DNA from: Pseudomonas fluorescens
GTDB taxonomy: Bacteria; Pseudomonadota; Gammaproteobacteria; Pseudomonadales; Pseudomonadaceae
NCBI RefSeq assembly: GCF_902498185.1
Contig: NZ_CABVIX010000004.1
Location: forward strand, 124,001-188,000
DNA length: 64,000 nt
Direction: 5' to 3'
The notes beneath the pieces were generated by a model. It did not search any database, was not told the origin of the DNA, and saw only the letters and a program-made list of their open reading frames with translations. Position 1 is the first letter of the stretch, and every line of letters starts with the position of its first letter. Positions 18,280-27,674 of the stretch are shown here, piece after piece. The translations under genes and the position numbers were made by a program.

Positions 18280-19164
18280 TCACCGCTTCTGGGTCAGGGC
18301 GCGGCGCTCGAATTCGACGATGCGCTGACGATAATGCTCAATCGTCTGGGCGGTCATGACGCTGCGCTGGTCGTCCTTGAGCTCGCCATTGAGTTCGTGG
18401 GCGAGCTTGCGCGCGGCCGCGACCATCACGTCGAAAGCCTGCTTGGGATGACGCGGCCCCGGCAGACCCAGGAAGAAGCTCACCGCGCGGGTGCTGAAGT
18501 GGTCGATGTCGTCCAGGTCGAAAATGCCGGGCTTGACTGCATTGGCCATCGAGAACAGTACCTCGCCATTGCCGGCCATGCTTTCGTGGCGGTGGAAGAT
18601 GTCCATTTCGCCAAAGCGCAAGCCGCTTTCGAGGATGTTCTGCAGCAGGGCCGGGCCCTTGAAGCCGCCTTCGTCCCGGGAGATGACGCTGATCACCAGC
18701 ACTTCTTCAACGGGAGGCAGTTCCTTGTTGACCTGGCCAGTGGCGGCGAAACCCGTGTGGCGGTTGTCATCGGGATAATCGTCATCGGCGTCGGCGAACA
18801 GGTCGGCGTCACGCGAATCGGCCGAAAGGCCCATCTCGCTCGGCTGCAGCTTGGCGCGCTTGGCAGCCTTGGCCGGCTTGACTTCACGTTCACGTTCACG
18901 TTCCCGCTCGCGCTCGCGCACCGGCGCGCTCATCGACGGCAGGTCGTGCTCGTCCAGCTCAGGCTCTTTCTGACCCTCCAGCACCCGCGGCGGGCCCAGG
19001 ACTTCGGCATTGCCTTCTTCGTCAGGAAGATTGGAGAAGCTGCGATCCAGGCGGAATTTCAATTTGCCCTTGCCGCCGCGCATGCGTCGCCAGCCGTCGA
19101 AAAGAATACCGGCGATGACAATGATGCCGATGAGGATCAGCCACTCGCGCAGACCGATTTCCAT
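18280..19164 (-). CDS. zipA: Cell division protein ZipA
   Basis: ZipA tethers FtsZ to the inner membrane at the divisome. The 294-residue protein has an N-terminal membrane anchor ([21 protein letters not shown]), a charged flexible linker and the C-terminal FtsZ-binding domain ([21 protein letters not shown]…[16 protein letters not shown]). The linker contains six Arg-Glu dipeptides encoded by a degenerate tandem hexamer (18883-18918), which may vary between strains. Conserved position between ligA and smc. Confidence 0.95.
   Translation of the reverse strand: MEIGLREWLILIGIIVIAGILFDGWRRMRGGKGKLKFRLDRSFSNLPDEEGNAEVLGPPRVLEGQKEPELDEHDLPSMSAPVREREREREREREVKPAKAAKRAKLQPSEMGLSADSRDADLFADADDDYPDDNRHTGFAATGQVNKELPPVEEVLVISVISRDEGGFKGPALLQNILESGLRFGEMDIFHRHESMAGNGEVLFSMANAVKPGIFDLDDIDHFSTRAVSFFLGLPGPRHPKQAFDVMVAAARKLAHELNGELKDDQRSVMTAQTIEHYRQRIVEFERRALTQKR
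18883..18918. repeat. Tandem hexamer in the zipA linker
   Basis: Six consecutive 6-bp units (three TTCACG, one TTCCCG, two CTCGCG) encode an (Arg-Glu)n run on the minus strand. Units of six bases keep frame, so copy-number changes would only lengthen or shorten the linker. Confidence 0.8.
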
Positions 19165-19194
19165 TTAATCCCGTGCCTCTGTAAAAAAATGCTG

Positions 19195-19220
19195 AAAAAT
19201 AAAGGGTTTAAACCCCTTTA
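19195..19220 (-). terminator. Intrinsic terminator after smc
   Basis: On the minus strand TAAAGGG-GTTTAAA-CCCTTTA is followed by TTTTT, in the 200-bp gap between smc and zipA. Confidence 0.75.
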
Positions 19221-19366
19221 ACACGTGGCGCCAACTCTATGTTCTGACAGGCGTTTTTCCCACGGAAAATACAGGTGACATAAAGCTAGCACGACCTACG
19301 TCAACTTTACACCGTCAGTCACACATGACGGGGTATTTGCCGCTTGATCGCGCCCTTTGCAGCGCA

Positions 19367-22300
19367 TCAGGCGTCGACCATGGCCATCGCTTCCTCGACA
19401 TCGACGGCCACCAGTCTTGAACAGCCCGGCTCGTGCATCGTCACGCCCATCAGTTGGTCGGCCATCTCCATGGCGATCTTGTTGTGCGTGATGTAGATGA
19501 ACTGCACGGTCTCGCTCATTTCCTTGACCAGCCTGGCGTAACGCCCGACGTTGGCGTCGTCCAGCGGGGCATCGACCTCGTCGAGCATGCAGAACGGCGC
19601 CGGATTGAGCTTGAAGATGGCGAATACCAGGGCCAGCGCGGTCAGTGCTTTTTCGCCACCGGACAGCAGATGGATCGTGCTGTTCTTCTTGCCCGGGGGC
19701 CGCGCCATGATCGTCACCCCTGTATCGAGTAGATCTTCGCCCGTCAGTTCCAGATAAGCGCTGCCACCGCCGAAAACTTTTGGAAAAAGTGCCTGCAAAC
19801 CGGCGTTTATCTGATCAAAGGTATCTTTGAAGCGGTTACGGGTTTCCTTGTCGATCTTGCCGATGACGCTTTCGAGAGTCTCGAGCGCCTCGACCAGGTC
19901 GGCGTTCTGCGCGTCGAGGTAGCGCTTGCGCTCGGACTGCTGCTGGTACTCCTCGATGGCGGCGAGGTTGATCGCACCGAGACGCTGGATGCGAGCCTCG
20001 ACCTGCTCCAACTCCTGGCTGGTGCCTTGCTCGCTTGCTTCTGAGTCTAGCGTGGCAAGCACGCCCTGAAGGTCGTAGCCGTCGGCCAGCAACTGCTCCT
20101 GCAAGGTGGTGCGGCGCACGTCCAGGCCCTGGCTTTCGAGGCGGATCTGTTCCAGCTGGCCGCGCAGCAACTGGGACTGCTGCTCGGCCTGGGTGCGGCG
20201 TTTTTCGGCATCGCGCAGCTCGCGGTCGGCTTCGTCCATCTGCAGGCGGGCCTGGCGCATTTCTTCGTCGACGCTCATGCGCCGTTCGAGCATTTCCTCA
20301 AGCGTCAGGCGCAGCTCTTCTAGCGGTGCTTCCCCCTCTTCCAGGTTGAGGCTGAGTTGCTCTTGCTTCTCGGTCAGGCGCGCGGCCTGCAGCTCCAGGC
20401 GCTCCAGCGCCTGGCGAGTGGAATCGTGCTGGGCGCGCAACGAGCCCAGGCGGACGGCCAGCTGGTGGGCGTGATCCTTGTGCTGACGGGCGTCCTGGCG
20501 GACGCTGTCGAGGTGCACGCGCAGGGTGTCGCGGCGAGCCAGCAGTTGTTCACGCTGCTCGGTGTCCTGGGCCATCAGCTCAAGAGCGTCTTGGAGCAAC
20601 AGCCGGGCCTCACCGAGCTGCTCGTGCTCTAGGGCGCGCTGCTCCTGCAGTTCGGCAAGCTCTTCGTTCAGACGACGGCGGCGCAGTTCAAGCTGTTCGG
20701 CGCGGGCACGGCCGGCCGAGAGCTGGGCCTTGAGCTCGCCGTGCTGGCGGCTTTCCTGCTGGTTGCGGCGGCGCAGCTGTTCACGCTGTTCTTCCAGCTC
20801 GCGCTGCTGGTCGCGCAGGCTCTGGACCTGCTGTTGAAGCTGTTCGAGCACTGCTTCGTGCTCGCGCTGCTCCAGGCCAAGGCGCTCGATTTCCTGGCCA
20901 CGGGCAAGTACGCCGCCCTGGGATTCGCTGGCGCGGCTGATGCGTAGAAAGTGCCGGCCGACCCAATAGCCGTCGCGGCTGACCAGACTCTGGCCTTCGC
21001 CTAGCCCGGCGCGCTGGGCCAGCGCCTGCTCGAGGTTTTCGACCGGGCGAACCTGGCCTAGCCACGGGGAGAGATCGACCTTGCCCTGAACCTTGTCGAG
21101 CAAGCTGCCTTGAAGGCCCGCGCCCTCCTCTGCCCTCATCAACAGGCGCAGGTCGCCTTGCTCGAGCGCTGCGAAATCAAACGCATTGAAATCATCGACC
21201 AGCACCGCTTGCAGGTCGGCCCCTAGCACGGTTTCCACCGCCAGCTCCCAGCCCGCTTCGACGCGCAGTCCTTCGGCCAGCCGCGGCTGCTGCTCCAGGC
21301 CTTGCTCGCGCAGCCAGTCGGCGGTGCCGCCGCCCGGTTCAAGCGCGGCCTGCTGCAAGGCTTCCAGCGAAGCCAGGCGCCCACCCAGGCGTTGCAGGTC
21401 ACCCTGGGCCAGCTGCTCTGACTGGCTCGCCTGCTGCAACTGCTCGCGCACGCTTTCAACCTGCTCGATCACCTGCTGCTCGGCCATCTGCAGCTCTTCG
21501 AGCAGCAGCTCGCTGCTGGCCACCTGCTCTGTCAGGTCGAGCATGGCCGCATCCTGAGGATCGGCAGCCAGCTGGTCACTTTCTTCACCGAGCTTGCGCT
21601 GGCGATCGGCCAGGCGCTCCAGGCCGGTTTCAAGTTGCTGCAGGCGCGATTGCTGGACCTCGGCCTGGCGGCGTGGCTCGGAAGAACGGGTATTGAAGCT
21701 GTCCCACGTCTCCTGCCAGCCGTGCATGCCCAGCTCAGCTTCTTCAAGGGTTACGGAAGCTTCTTCGGCCGCGGCGAGGGTGAGCTCCTGCTCGGGCTCG
21801 AGCATTTCCAGCTCCTCACTGAGCGTGACCAGCAAGGTACGGTCGTGGCCCAGGTGCGACTCGGTTTCGAGGCGCGTGCGCTCGGCTTCCTTGAAGTCGT
21901 CCTGCAACTGGCGCAGACGTTGCTGGCCGTGCTGGATGCTCTGCTCGACACGGGCGATGTCGCCGGCCACCGAATAGAAGCGCCCTTGCACCTGATTGAA
22001 GCGCTCTGACAGTTCATGGTGCCCGTCACGCAGGCGCTCGATGCTCGCATCGGCGTTGCGCTGCTCGGCGACAAGGGCTTCCATGCTGACCTGCTGGTCG
22101 CCGATCACGCCCTCGCGCTGGCGCACCTGGGCATCGAGGGACTGCCAGCGCAGAGCGGACAGGCGTGCCTTGAGCTGGCGTTCCTGGGCCTTGAATTCCT
22201 TGTACTTCTCGGCGGCCTGGGCCTGGCGGTGCAGCCGGTCCAGCTGGCGCTCGAGCTCCTCGCGCAGGTCGGTCAGGCGGGCGAGGTTCTCCTGGGTACG

Positions 22301-22855
22301 GCGGATGCGGCTTTCGGTCTCGCGGCGGCGCTCCTTGTACTTGGAGATGCCGGCGGCCTCCTCGATGAAGTTGCGCAGCTCCTCGGGCTTGGCCTCGATC
22401 AGCTTGGAGATCATGCCCTGCTCGATGATCGAATAGCTGCGCGGGCCCAGGCCGGTGCCGAGGAAGATATCGGTGATGTCGCGTCGGCGGCACTTGGTGC
22501 CGTTGAGGTAATAGGTGTTCTGCGCGTCGCGGGTCACCTTGCGCCGAATCGAGATTTCGGCGTAGGCCGCGTACGCGCCCACCAGGGTATTGTCGCTGTT
22601 GTCGAAGACCAGTTCGATGCTGGCCTGGCTCACCGGCTTGCGGCTGGTCGAGCCGTTGAAGATGACGTCGGTCATCGACTCGCCGCGCAGGTTCTTGGCC
22701 GAGCTCTCGCCCATCACCCAGCGCACCGCATCGATGATGTTGGACTTGCCGCAGCCATTGGGGCCGACCACGGCGGCCATGTTGCTGGGAAAGTTGACCG
22801 TGGTGGGATCGACGAACGACTTGAACCCGGCCAGGCGGATGCATTTGAGGCGCAT
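19367..22855 (-). CDS. smc: Chromosome segregation protein SMC
   Basis: This is the condensin-type ATPase that organises and segregates the chromosome. The 1162-residue protein has the N-terminal head with Walker A GPNGCGKSN, two very long coiled coils rich in Q/E/R/L flanking a hinge (about residues 510-650, …GLEQQPRLAEGLRVEAGWELAVE…), and the C-terminal head with signature LLSGGEKALTALAL and Walker B FCMLDEVDAPLDD. It begins two bases after the stop codon of the upstream GntR gene, so the two are probably co-transcribed. Confidence 0.97.
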   Translation of the reverse strand: MRLKCIRLAGFKSFVDPTTVNFPSNMAAVVGPNGCGKSNIIDAVRWVMGESSAKNLRGESMTDVIFNGSTSRKPVSQASIELVFDNSDNTLVGAYAAYAEISIRRKVTRDAQNTYYLNGTKCRRRDITDIFLGTGLGPRSYSIIEQGMISKLIEAKPEELRNFIEEAAGISKYKERRRETESRIRRTQENLARLTDLREELERQLDRLHRQAQAAEKYKEFKAQERQLKARLSALRWQSLDAQVRQREGVIGDQQVSMEALVAEQRNADASIERLRDGHHELSERFNQVQGRFYSVAGDIARVEQSIQHGQQRLRQLQDDFKEAERTRLETESHLGHDRTLLVTLSEELEMLEPEQELTLAAAEEASVTLEEAELGMHGWQETWDSFNTRSSEPRRQAEVQQSRLQQLETGLERLADRQRKLGEESDQLAADPQDAAMLDLTEQVASSELLLEELQMAEQQVIEQVESVREQLQQASQSEQLAQGDLQRLGGRLASLEALQQAALEPGGGTADWLREQGLEQQPRLAEGLRVEAGWELAVETVLGADLQAVLVDDFNAFDFAALEQGDLRLLMRAEEGAGLQGSLLDKVQGKVDLSPWLGQVRPVENLEQALAQRAGLGEGQSLVSRDGYWVGRHFLRISRASESQGGVLARGQEIERLGLEQREHEAVLEQLQQQVQSLRDQQRELEEQREQLRRRNQQESRQHGELKAQLSAGRARAEQLELRRRRLNEELAELQEQRALEHEQLGEARLLLQDALELMAQDTEQREQLLARRDTLRVHLDSVRQDARQHKDHAHQLAVRLGSLRAQHDSTRQALERLELQAARLTEKQEQLSLNLEEGEAPLEELRLTLEEMLERRMSVDEEMRQARLQMDEADRELRDAEKRRTQAEQQSQLLRGQLEQIRLESQGLDVRRTTLQEQLLADGYDLQGVLATLDSEASEQGTSQELEQVEARIQRLGAINLAAIEEYQQQSERKRYLDAQNADLVEALETLESVIGKIDKETRNRFKDTFDQINAGLQALFPKVFGGGSAYLELTGEDLLDTGVTIMARPPGKKNSTIHLLSGGEKALTALALVFAIFKLNPAPFCMLDEVDAPLDDANVGRYARLVKEMSETVQFIYITHNKIAMEMADQLMGVTMHEPGCSRLVAVDVEEAMAMVDA

Positions 22856-22857
22856 GG

Positions 22858-23517
22858 TCAGTCCGGCGCCAGCGCAGCCAGCACCAGCTCACAGCTGCGC
22901 TGGCAATAGGCGCGCAGTACGTCGCGGATGCGCGCCAGATCCCGCTTGACCACGGCGTCCAGCAGCTGGGCGAACAGCGCGAGGTAGTCCTGCATGCTGG
23001 CCTGGCGCTGGTCGAGCGCCAGGTAATAGGCGCGGCTCATGGCCGGCTGCAGGTTCTCGACGGTCTCTTGCAGATACGGGTTGCTGGCAAATGGATATGC
23101 CGCGCGCATGACCGCGAAACTCTCGGCGACAAAGGCCTTGATGTCCTGGCGATCGTGCGCCTCCTGCAGGCGCTGCTGGATCGCCAGAAACGGTTGCAGG
23201 TCGCCCTCGCTTTGCCAGCGCTCGGCCACGGCATTGCCCAGCAGGGTGTACAGCTCGCCCATCAGGTTGCACAGGCTGCGCACGTTGTGCTCGTCCAGCC
23301 GGGTCACGTGTGCACCACGGCGTGGCAGGATCGCCACCAGATGGCGCCGTTCGAGGATCAACAGGGCTTCGCGCACCGAACCACGGCTGACGTTCAGGCT
23401 CTGGGTGACCTTCTGCTCCTGGATCCGCTCACCGGGCACCAGCTCGCCACGGATGATCCGTTCGGCCAGATAGTGGGCGATCTGCTCGGAGAGACTGTCC
23501 GGCGCCTTGAACGTCAT
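22858..23517 (-). CDS. GntR/FCD-family regulator next to xdhABC
   Basis: This is a 219-residue FadR-type repressor or activator. The N-terminal winged helix (SLSEQIAHYLAERIIRGELVPGERIQEQ…VSRGSVREALLILERR) is followed by an all-helical FCD ligand-binding domain with His/Asp/Glu metal-site candidates. It is divergent from xdhA across a 275-bp promoter region, so it is a good candidate regulator of xanthine dehydrogenase. It is tightly coupled to smc downstream (2-bp gap), an odd pairing of a catabolic regulator with a housekeeping gene. Ligand unknown. Confidence 0.88.
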   Translation of the reverse strand: MTFKAPDSLSEQIAHYLAERIIRGELVPGERIQEQKVTQSLNVSRGSVREALLILERRHLVAILPRRGAHVTRLDEHNVRSLCNLMGELYTLLGNAVAERWQSEGDLQPFLAIQQRLQEAHDRQDIKAFVAESFAVMRAAYPFASNPYLQETVENLQPAMSRAYYLALDQRQASMQDYLALFAQLLDAVVKRDLARIRDVLRAYCQRSCELVLAALAPD

Positions 23518-23701
23518 GGTTTTCCTTCGAAATCAGTGGACTGTGCACGGGGGCGCGATTGTAGCGCACTTGCCTGGCCGTCGCGCAGGGGCCACACCGG
23601 CTTTAATCGACCGCAGGGCGTAAAACGCCCCTGCAGATCAGGCCCGATCTATGCTTGAAGTAAAGGTGGATGGGCGGCCAGGATCCAGTTCGGGCACTTT
23701 C

Positions 23702-23753
23702 CTGACCTTTGAGTCAGAAAATTATTGACCATGGGGTCAGCGCTCGCTTAGAT
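23702..23753 (+). promoter_or_regulatory. xdhA promoter with two palindromic operators
   Basis: A -35 TTGACC (23725-23730) and a -10 TTAGAT (23748-23753) have an ideal 17-bp spacing, about 40 bp before the GTG start of xdhA. Two dyads with related half-sites lie here: CTGAC-N6-GTCAG (23702-23717) and TGACC-N4-GGTCA (23726-23739), the latter overlapping the -35. Their centres are 23 bp apart. The divergent GntR regulator is the likely ligand of these sites. Confidence 0.6.
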
Positions 23754-23792
23754 TCCGCCCAACAACAATAAACACTTGATGAGGCCTTCCCC

Positions 23793-25247
23793 GTGATTCA
23801 GTTTCTTGTCAATCAGGAGCTGCGCAGTGAGCATGCCCTGGACCCGAACATGACGGTGCTGCAGTACCTGCGCGAGCACCTTGGCAAATCCGGCACCAAG
23901 GAAGGCTGCGCCAGCGGCGACTGTGGCGCGTGCACAGTGGTGGTGGGGGAGCTTTGCCTGGACGACCAGGGCCAGGAGAGCCTGCGTTATCGCAGCCTCA
24001 ACTCGTGCCTGACGTTTGTTTCGTCCCTGCACGGCCGGCAGCTGATCAGCGTTGAAGGCCTCAAGCACCAGGGCCGCTTGCACAGCGTGCAGCAGGCCAT
24101 GGCGGACTGCCATGGCTCGCAGTGTGGGTTCTGTACCCCAGGCTTTGTGATGTCGCTGTTTGCGCTGCAGAAAAACAGCGACGGACCTGACCTGCACCAG
24201 GCCCAGGAAGCCCTGGCCGGCAACCTCTGCCGCTGCACGGGCTACCGGCCGATCCTCGCGGCCGCCGAGCAGAGTTGCCGTCAGCCGTGCAAGGACCAGT
24301 TCATCGAACAGCAGGCGCAGACCATCGCCCGCCTCAAGGCCATCGCCCCGCAGGACACCGGCGAGCTCAACAGCGGTGACAAGCGCTGCCTGGTGCCGCT
24401 GACCGTCGCCGACCTTGCCGACCTCTACAGCTCGCACCCTGAGGCCCGGCTGCTGGCCGGCGGCACTGACCTGGCGCTGGAAGTGACGCAGATGCACAAG
24501 GCGCTGCCGGTAATGATCTACGTGGGACACGTGGCCGAGCTCAAGCGGGTCGACAGCACCGACGCGCACATCGAGATCGGCGCCGCTACCTCACTGACCG
24601 ACTGCTATACCGCGCTCAGCGCCGACTACCCAGATTTCGGCGCCCTGCTGCACCGCTTCGCCTCCTTGCAGATCCGCAACCAGGGCACCCTGGGCGGCAA
24701 CATCGGCAACGCCTCGCCGATTGGCGACTCGCCACCCTTGCTGATTGCCCTGGACGCGCAGATCGTCCTGCGCCAGGGTGAGCGCCAGCGCACCCTGGCC
24801 CTTGAAGACTATTTCATCGACTACCGCATCACCGCGCGCCAGGACAGCGAGTTCATCGAGAAGATCATCGTGCCACGCGCCAGCAATGAGTGGACCTTCC
24901 GCGCCTACAAGGTCTCCAAGCGCCTGGACGATGACATCTCCGCGGTGTGCGCGGCGTTCAACCTGCGCATCGAAGACGGTGTGGTCAGCGGCGCGCGTGT
25001 CGCCTTTGGCGGCATGGCGGCGATTCCCAAGCGTGCCCGTGCCTGCGAGGCGGCGCTGCTCGGCAAGCCATGGAACCACACGACACTGGAGCGAGCCTGC
25101 CAGGCCCTGGCCGAAGACTTCACGCCGCTGTCCGACTTCCGCGCCAGCAAGGAATACCGCCTGCTGACCGCGCAGAACCTGCTGCGCAAGTACTTCATCG
25201 AACTGCAAACGCCGCACATCGAGACCCGGGTGACCGCTTATGTCTAA
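23793..25247 (+). CDS. xdhA: Xanthine dehydrogenase, FeS/FAD subunit
   Basis: This small subunit of the molybdenum hydroxylase passes electrons from hypoxanthine/xanthine oxidation to NAD+. Start is GTG at 23793 behind GAGG. The N-terminal plant-type [2Fe-2S] domain has CASGDCGACTVVVG, the second cluster domain has CGFCTPGFVM and CRCTGYRPI, and the FAD domain follows (LLAGGTDLALEVTQ, GTLGGNIGNASPIGDSPP). 484 residues, normal for bacterial XdhA. It overlaps xdhB by 8 bp. Confidence 0.96.
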   Translation: MIQFLVNQELRSEHALDPNMTVLQYLREHLGKSGTKEGCASGDCGACTVVVGELCLDDQGQESLRYRSLNSCLTFVSSLHGRQLISVEGLKHQGRLHSVQQAMADCHGSQCGFCTPGFVMSLFALQKNSDGPDLHQAQEALAGNLCRCTGYRPILAAAEQSCRQPCKDQFIEQQAQTIARLKAIAPQDTGELNSGDKRCLVPLTVADLADLYSSHPEARLLAGGTDLALEVTQMHKALPVMIYVGHVAELKRVDSTDAHIEIGAATSLTDCYTALSADYPDFGALLHRFASLQIRNQGTLGGNIGNASPIGDSPPLLIALDAQIVLRQGERQRTLALEDYFIDYRITARQDSEFIEKIIVPRASNEWTFRAYKVSKRLDDDISAVCAAFNLRIEDGVVSGARVAFGGMAAIPKRARACEAALLGKPWNHTTLERACQALAEDFTPLSDFRASKEYRLLTAQNLLRKYFIELQTPHIETRVTAYV

Positions 25248-27636
25248 CCATCACGTAGCCAAGAGCCAGGCCGAGATGGCCGAACTGTTCAGCCAGGACT
25301 TGACCACGGGCGTCGGACGCAGCCTCAAGCACGACAGCGCTGACAAGCACGTGTCGGGCGAGGCGGTGTATATCGACGACCGGCTGGAGTTTCCCAACCA
25401 GCTGCACGTCTATGCACGCCTGTCAGACCGCGCCCACGCCAGGGTGCTGCGCATCGACACAACGCCCTGCTACGCCTTCGAGGGTGTGCGCATCGCCATC
25501 ACCCACGAGGACATCCCCGGCCTCAAGGACATCGGCCCGCTGCTGCCCGGCGATCCGTTGCTGGCCATCGACAAGGTCGAGTTCGTCGGCCAGCCGGTGC
25601 TCGCCGTTGCCGCCTGCGACCTTGAAACCGCGCGCAAAGCCGCGATGGCCGCCATCGTCGAATATGAAGACCTGAAGCCGGTACTCGACGTGGTCGAGGC
25701 CCTGCGCAAGAAGCACTTCGTGCTCGACAGCCACACCCACCAGCGCGGCGACTCGGCCAGCGCGCTGGCCACCGCGCCGCATCGCCTGCAGGGCACGCTG
25801 CACATCGGCGGCCAGGAGCACTTCTACCTGGAAACCCAGATCTCCTCGGTGATGCCTACCGAGGATGGCGGGATGATCGTCTACTGCTCGACCCAGAACC
25901 CCACCGAGGTGCAGAAGCTGGTGGCCGAGGTGCTCGACGTGCCGATGAACCAGGTGGTGGTGGACATGCGCCGCATGGGCGGCGGGTTTGGCGGCAAGGA
26001 AACCCAGGCCGCCAGCCCCGCCTGCCTGTGCGCGGTGATCGCACGCCTAACCGGCCAACCGGCCAAGATGCGCCTGCCGCGGGTCGAGGACATGCTCATG
26101 ACCGGCAAGCGCCACCCCTTCTATATCGAGTATGACGTCGGCTTCGACGACAACGGCCGCCTGCACGGCATCAACTTCGATCTCGCCGGCAACTGCGGCT
26201 GCTCGCCCGACCTCTCGGCCTCGATCGTCGACCGCGCCATGTTCCACGCCGACAATGCCTACTACCTGGGCGACGCCACGGTACACGGCCATCGCTGCAA
26301 GACCAACACCGCGTCCAACACCGCTTACCGCGGCTTTGGCGGCCCCCAGGGCATGGTCGCGATCGAGCAGGTGATGGACCACATCGCGCGCCACCTGGTG
26401 CTCGACCCGCTGGCCGTGCGCAAGGCCAACTACTACGGCAAGACCGAGCGCAACGTCACTCATTACCACCAGACCGTCGAGCACAACATGCTCGAAGAGA
26501 TCACCGCCGAGCTCGAAACCAGCGCCGACTACGCCGAACGGCGCGAGTCGATCCGACGCTTCAATGCCAACAGCCCGGTGCTGAAGAAAGGCCTGGCGCT
26601 GACCCCGGTGAAGTTCGGCATCTCGTTTACCGCAAGCTTCCTCAACCAGGCTGGTGCGCTGATCCACATCTACACCGATGGCAGCATCCACCTCAACCAC
26701 GGCGGCACCGAGATGGGCCAGGGCTTGAACACCAAGGTTGCGCAGGTGGTGGCCGAGGTGTTCCAGGTCGATTTCAACCGCATCCAGATCACCGCGACCA
26801 ATACCGACAAGGTGCCCAACACATCGCCGACCGCGGCCTCCAGCGGAGCGGACCTGAACGGCAAGGCCGCGCAGAATGCTGCCGAGATTCTCAAGCAGCG
26901 CCTGGTCGAGTTTGCCGCGCGGCATTACACGGTCAGCGAAGCGGATGTCGAGTTCCGCAACAGCCATGTGCGCGTGCGTGACCAGATCCTCAGCTTCGAG
27001 GCGCTGGTGCAGCAGGCCTACTTTGCCCAGGTGTCGCTGTCGAGCACCGGTTTCTACCGCACCCCGAAGATCTACTACGACCGCAGTCAGGCGCGTGGCC
27101 GGCCGTTCTACTACTTCGCGTTTGGCGCCGCCTGCGCCGAGGTGATCGTCGACACGCTCACGGGCGAGTACAAGATGCTGCGCACCGACATCCTGCACGA
27201 CGTCGGCGCCTCGCTGAACCCGGCCATCGATATCGGCCAGGTCGAGGGCGGCTTCATCCAGGGCATGGGCTGGCTGACCACCGAAGAGCTGGTGTGGAAC
27301 GCCAAGGGCAAGCTGATGACCAACGGACCGGCGAGCTACAAGATCCCGGCCGTGGCCGACATGCCGCTGGACTTGCGCGTGAAGCTGGTGGAAAACCGCA
27401 AGAATCCCGAGGACACGGTGTTCCACTCCAAGGCCGTGGGCGAACCGCCGTTCATGCTTGGCATCGCCGCCTGGTGCGCGATCAAGGATGCGGTGGCGAG
27501 CCTTGCCGACTACCGCGTACAGCCCCAGGTCGACGCTCCCGCCACACCCGAGCGGGTGTTGTGGGGGTGCGAACAGATGCGCAAGGTGGCGGCGACGGCG
27601 CAGCCGGCCGAAGCCCCTGAAACCGTCACGCCGTAA
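25240..27636 (+). CDS. xdhB: Xanthine dehydrogenase, molybdopterin subunit
   Basis: This is the catalytic subunit that hydroxylates hypoxanthine and xanthine to urate at the molybdenum cofactor. 798 residues. Characteristic stretches include RMGGGFGGKETQA, TAYRGFGGPQGM and GGTEMGQGLNTKVAQV, and a C-terminal Glu-bearing AVGEPPFMLG, which holds the catalytic glutamate of the family. Translationally coupled to xdhA (8-bp overlap) and followed by xdhC. Confidence 0.96.
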   Translation: MSNHHVAKSQAEMAELFSQDLTTGVGRSLKHDSADKHVSGEAVYIDDRLEFPNQLHVYARLSDRAHARVLRIDTTPCYAFEGVRIAITHEDIPGLKDIGPLLPGDPLLAIDKVEFVGQPVLAVAACDLETARKAAMAAIVEYEDLKPVLDVVEALRKKHFVLDSHTHQRGDSASALATAPHRLQGTLHIGGQEHFYLETQISSVMPTEDGGMIVYCSTQNPTEVQKLVAEVLDVPMNQVVVDMRRMGGGFGGKETQAASPACLCAVIARLTGQPAKMRLPRVEDMLMTGKRHPFYIEYDVGFDDNGRLHGINFDLAGNCGCSPDLSASIVDRAMFHADNAYYLGDATVHGHRCKTNTASNTAYRGFGGPQGMVAIEQVMDHIARHLVLDPLAVRKANYYGKTERNVTHYHQTVEHNMLEEITAELETSADYAERRESIRRFNANSPVLKKGLALTPVKFGISFTASFLNQAGALIHIYTDGSIHLNHGGTEMGQGLNTKVAQVVAEVFQVDFNRIQITATNTDKVPNTSPTAASSGADLNGKAAQNAAEILKQRLVEFAARHYTVSEADVEFRNSHVRVRDQILSFEALVQQAYFAQVSLSSTGFYRTPKIYYDRSQARGRPFYYFAFGAACAEVIVDTLTGEYKMLRTDILHDVGASLNPAIDIGQVEGGFIQGMGWLTTEELVWNAKGKLMTNGPASYKIPAVADMPLDLRVKLVENRKNPEDTVFHSKAVGEPPFMLGIAAWCAIKDAVASLADYRVQPQVDAPATPERVLWGCEQMRKVAATAQPAEAPETVTP

Positions 27637-27674
27637 CCGTATATGCGCACGCACCGCGCAAGAGGATTTCCATC

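Noticed and set aside
26047..27654. Long leftward frame opposite xdhB.
   Set aside because: Antisense shadow of xdhB with no family features or ribosome site.
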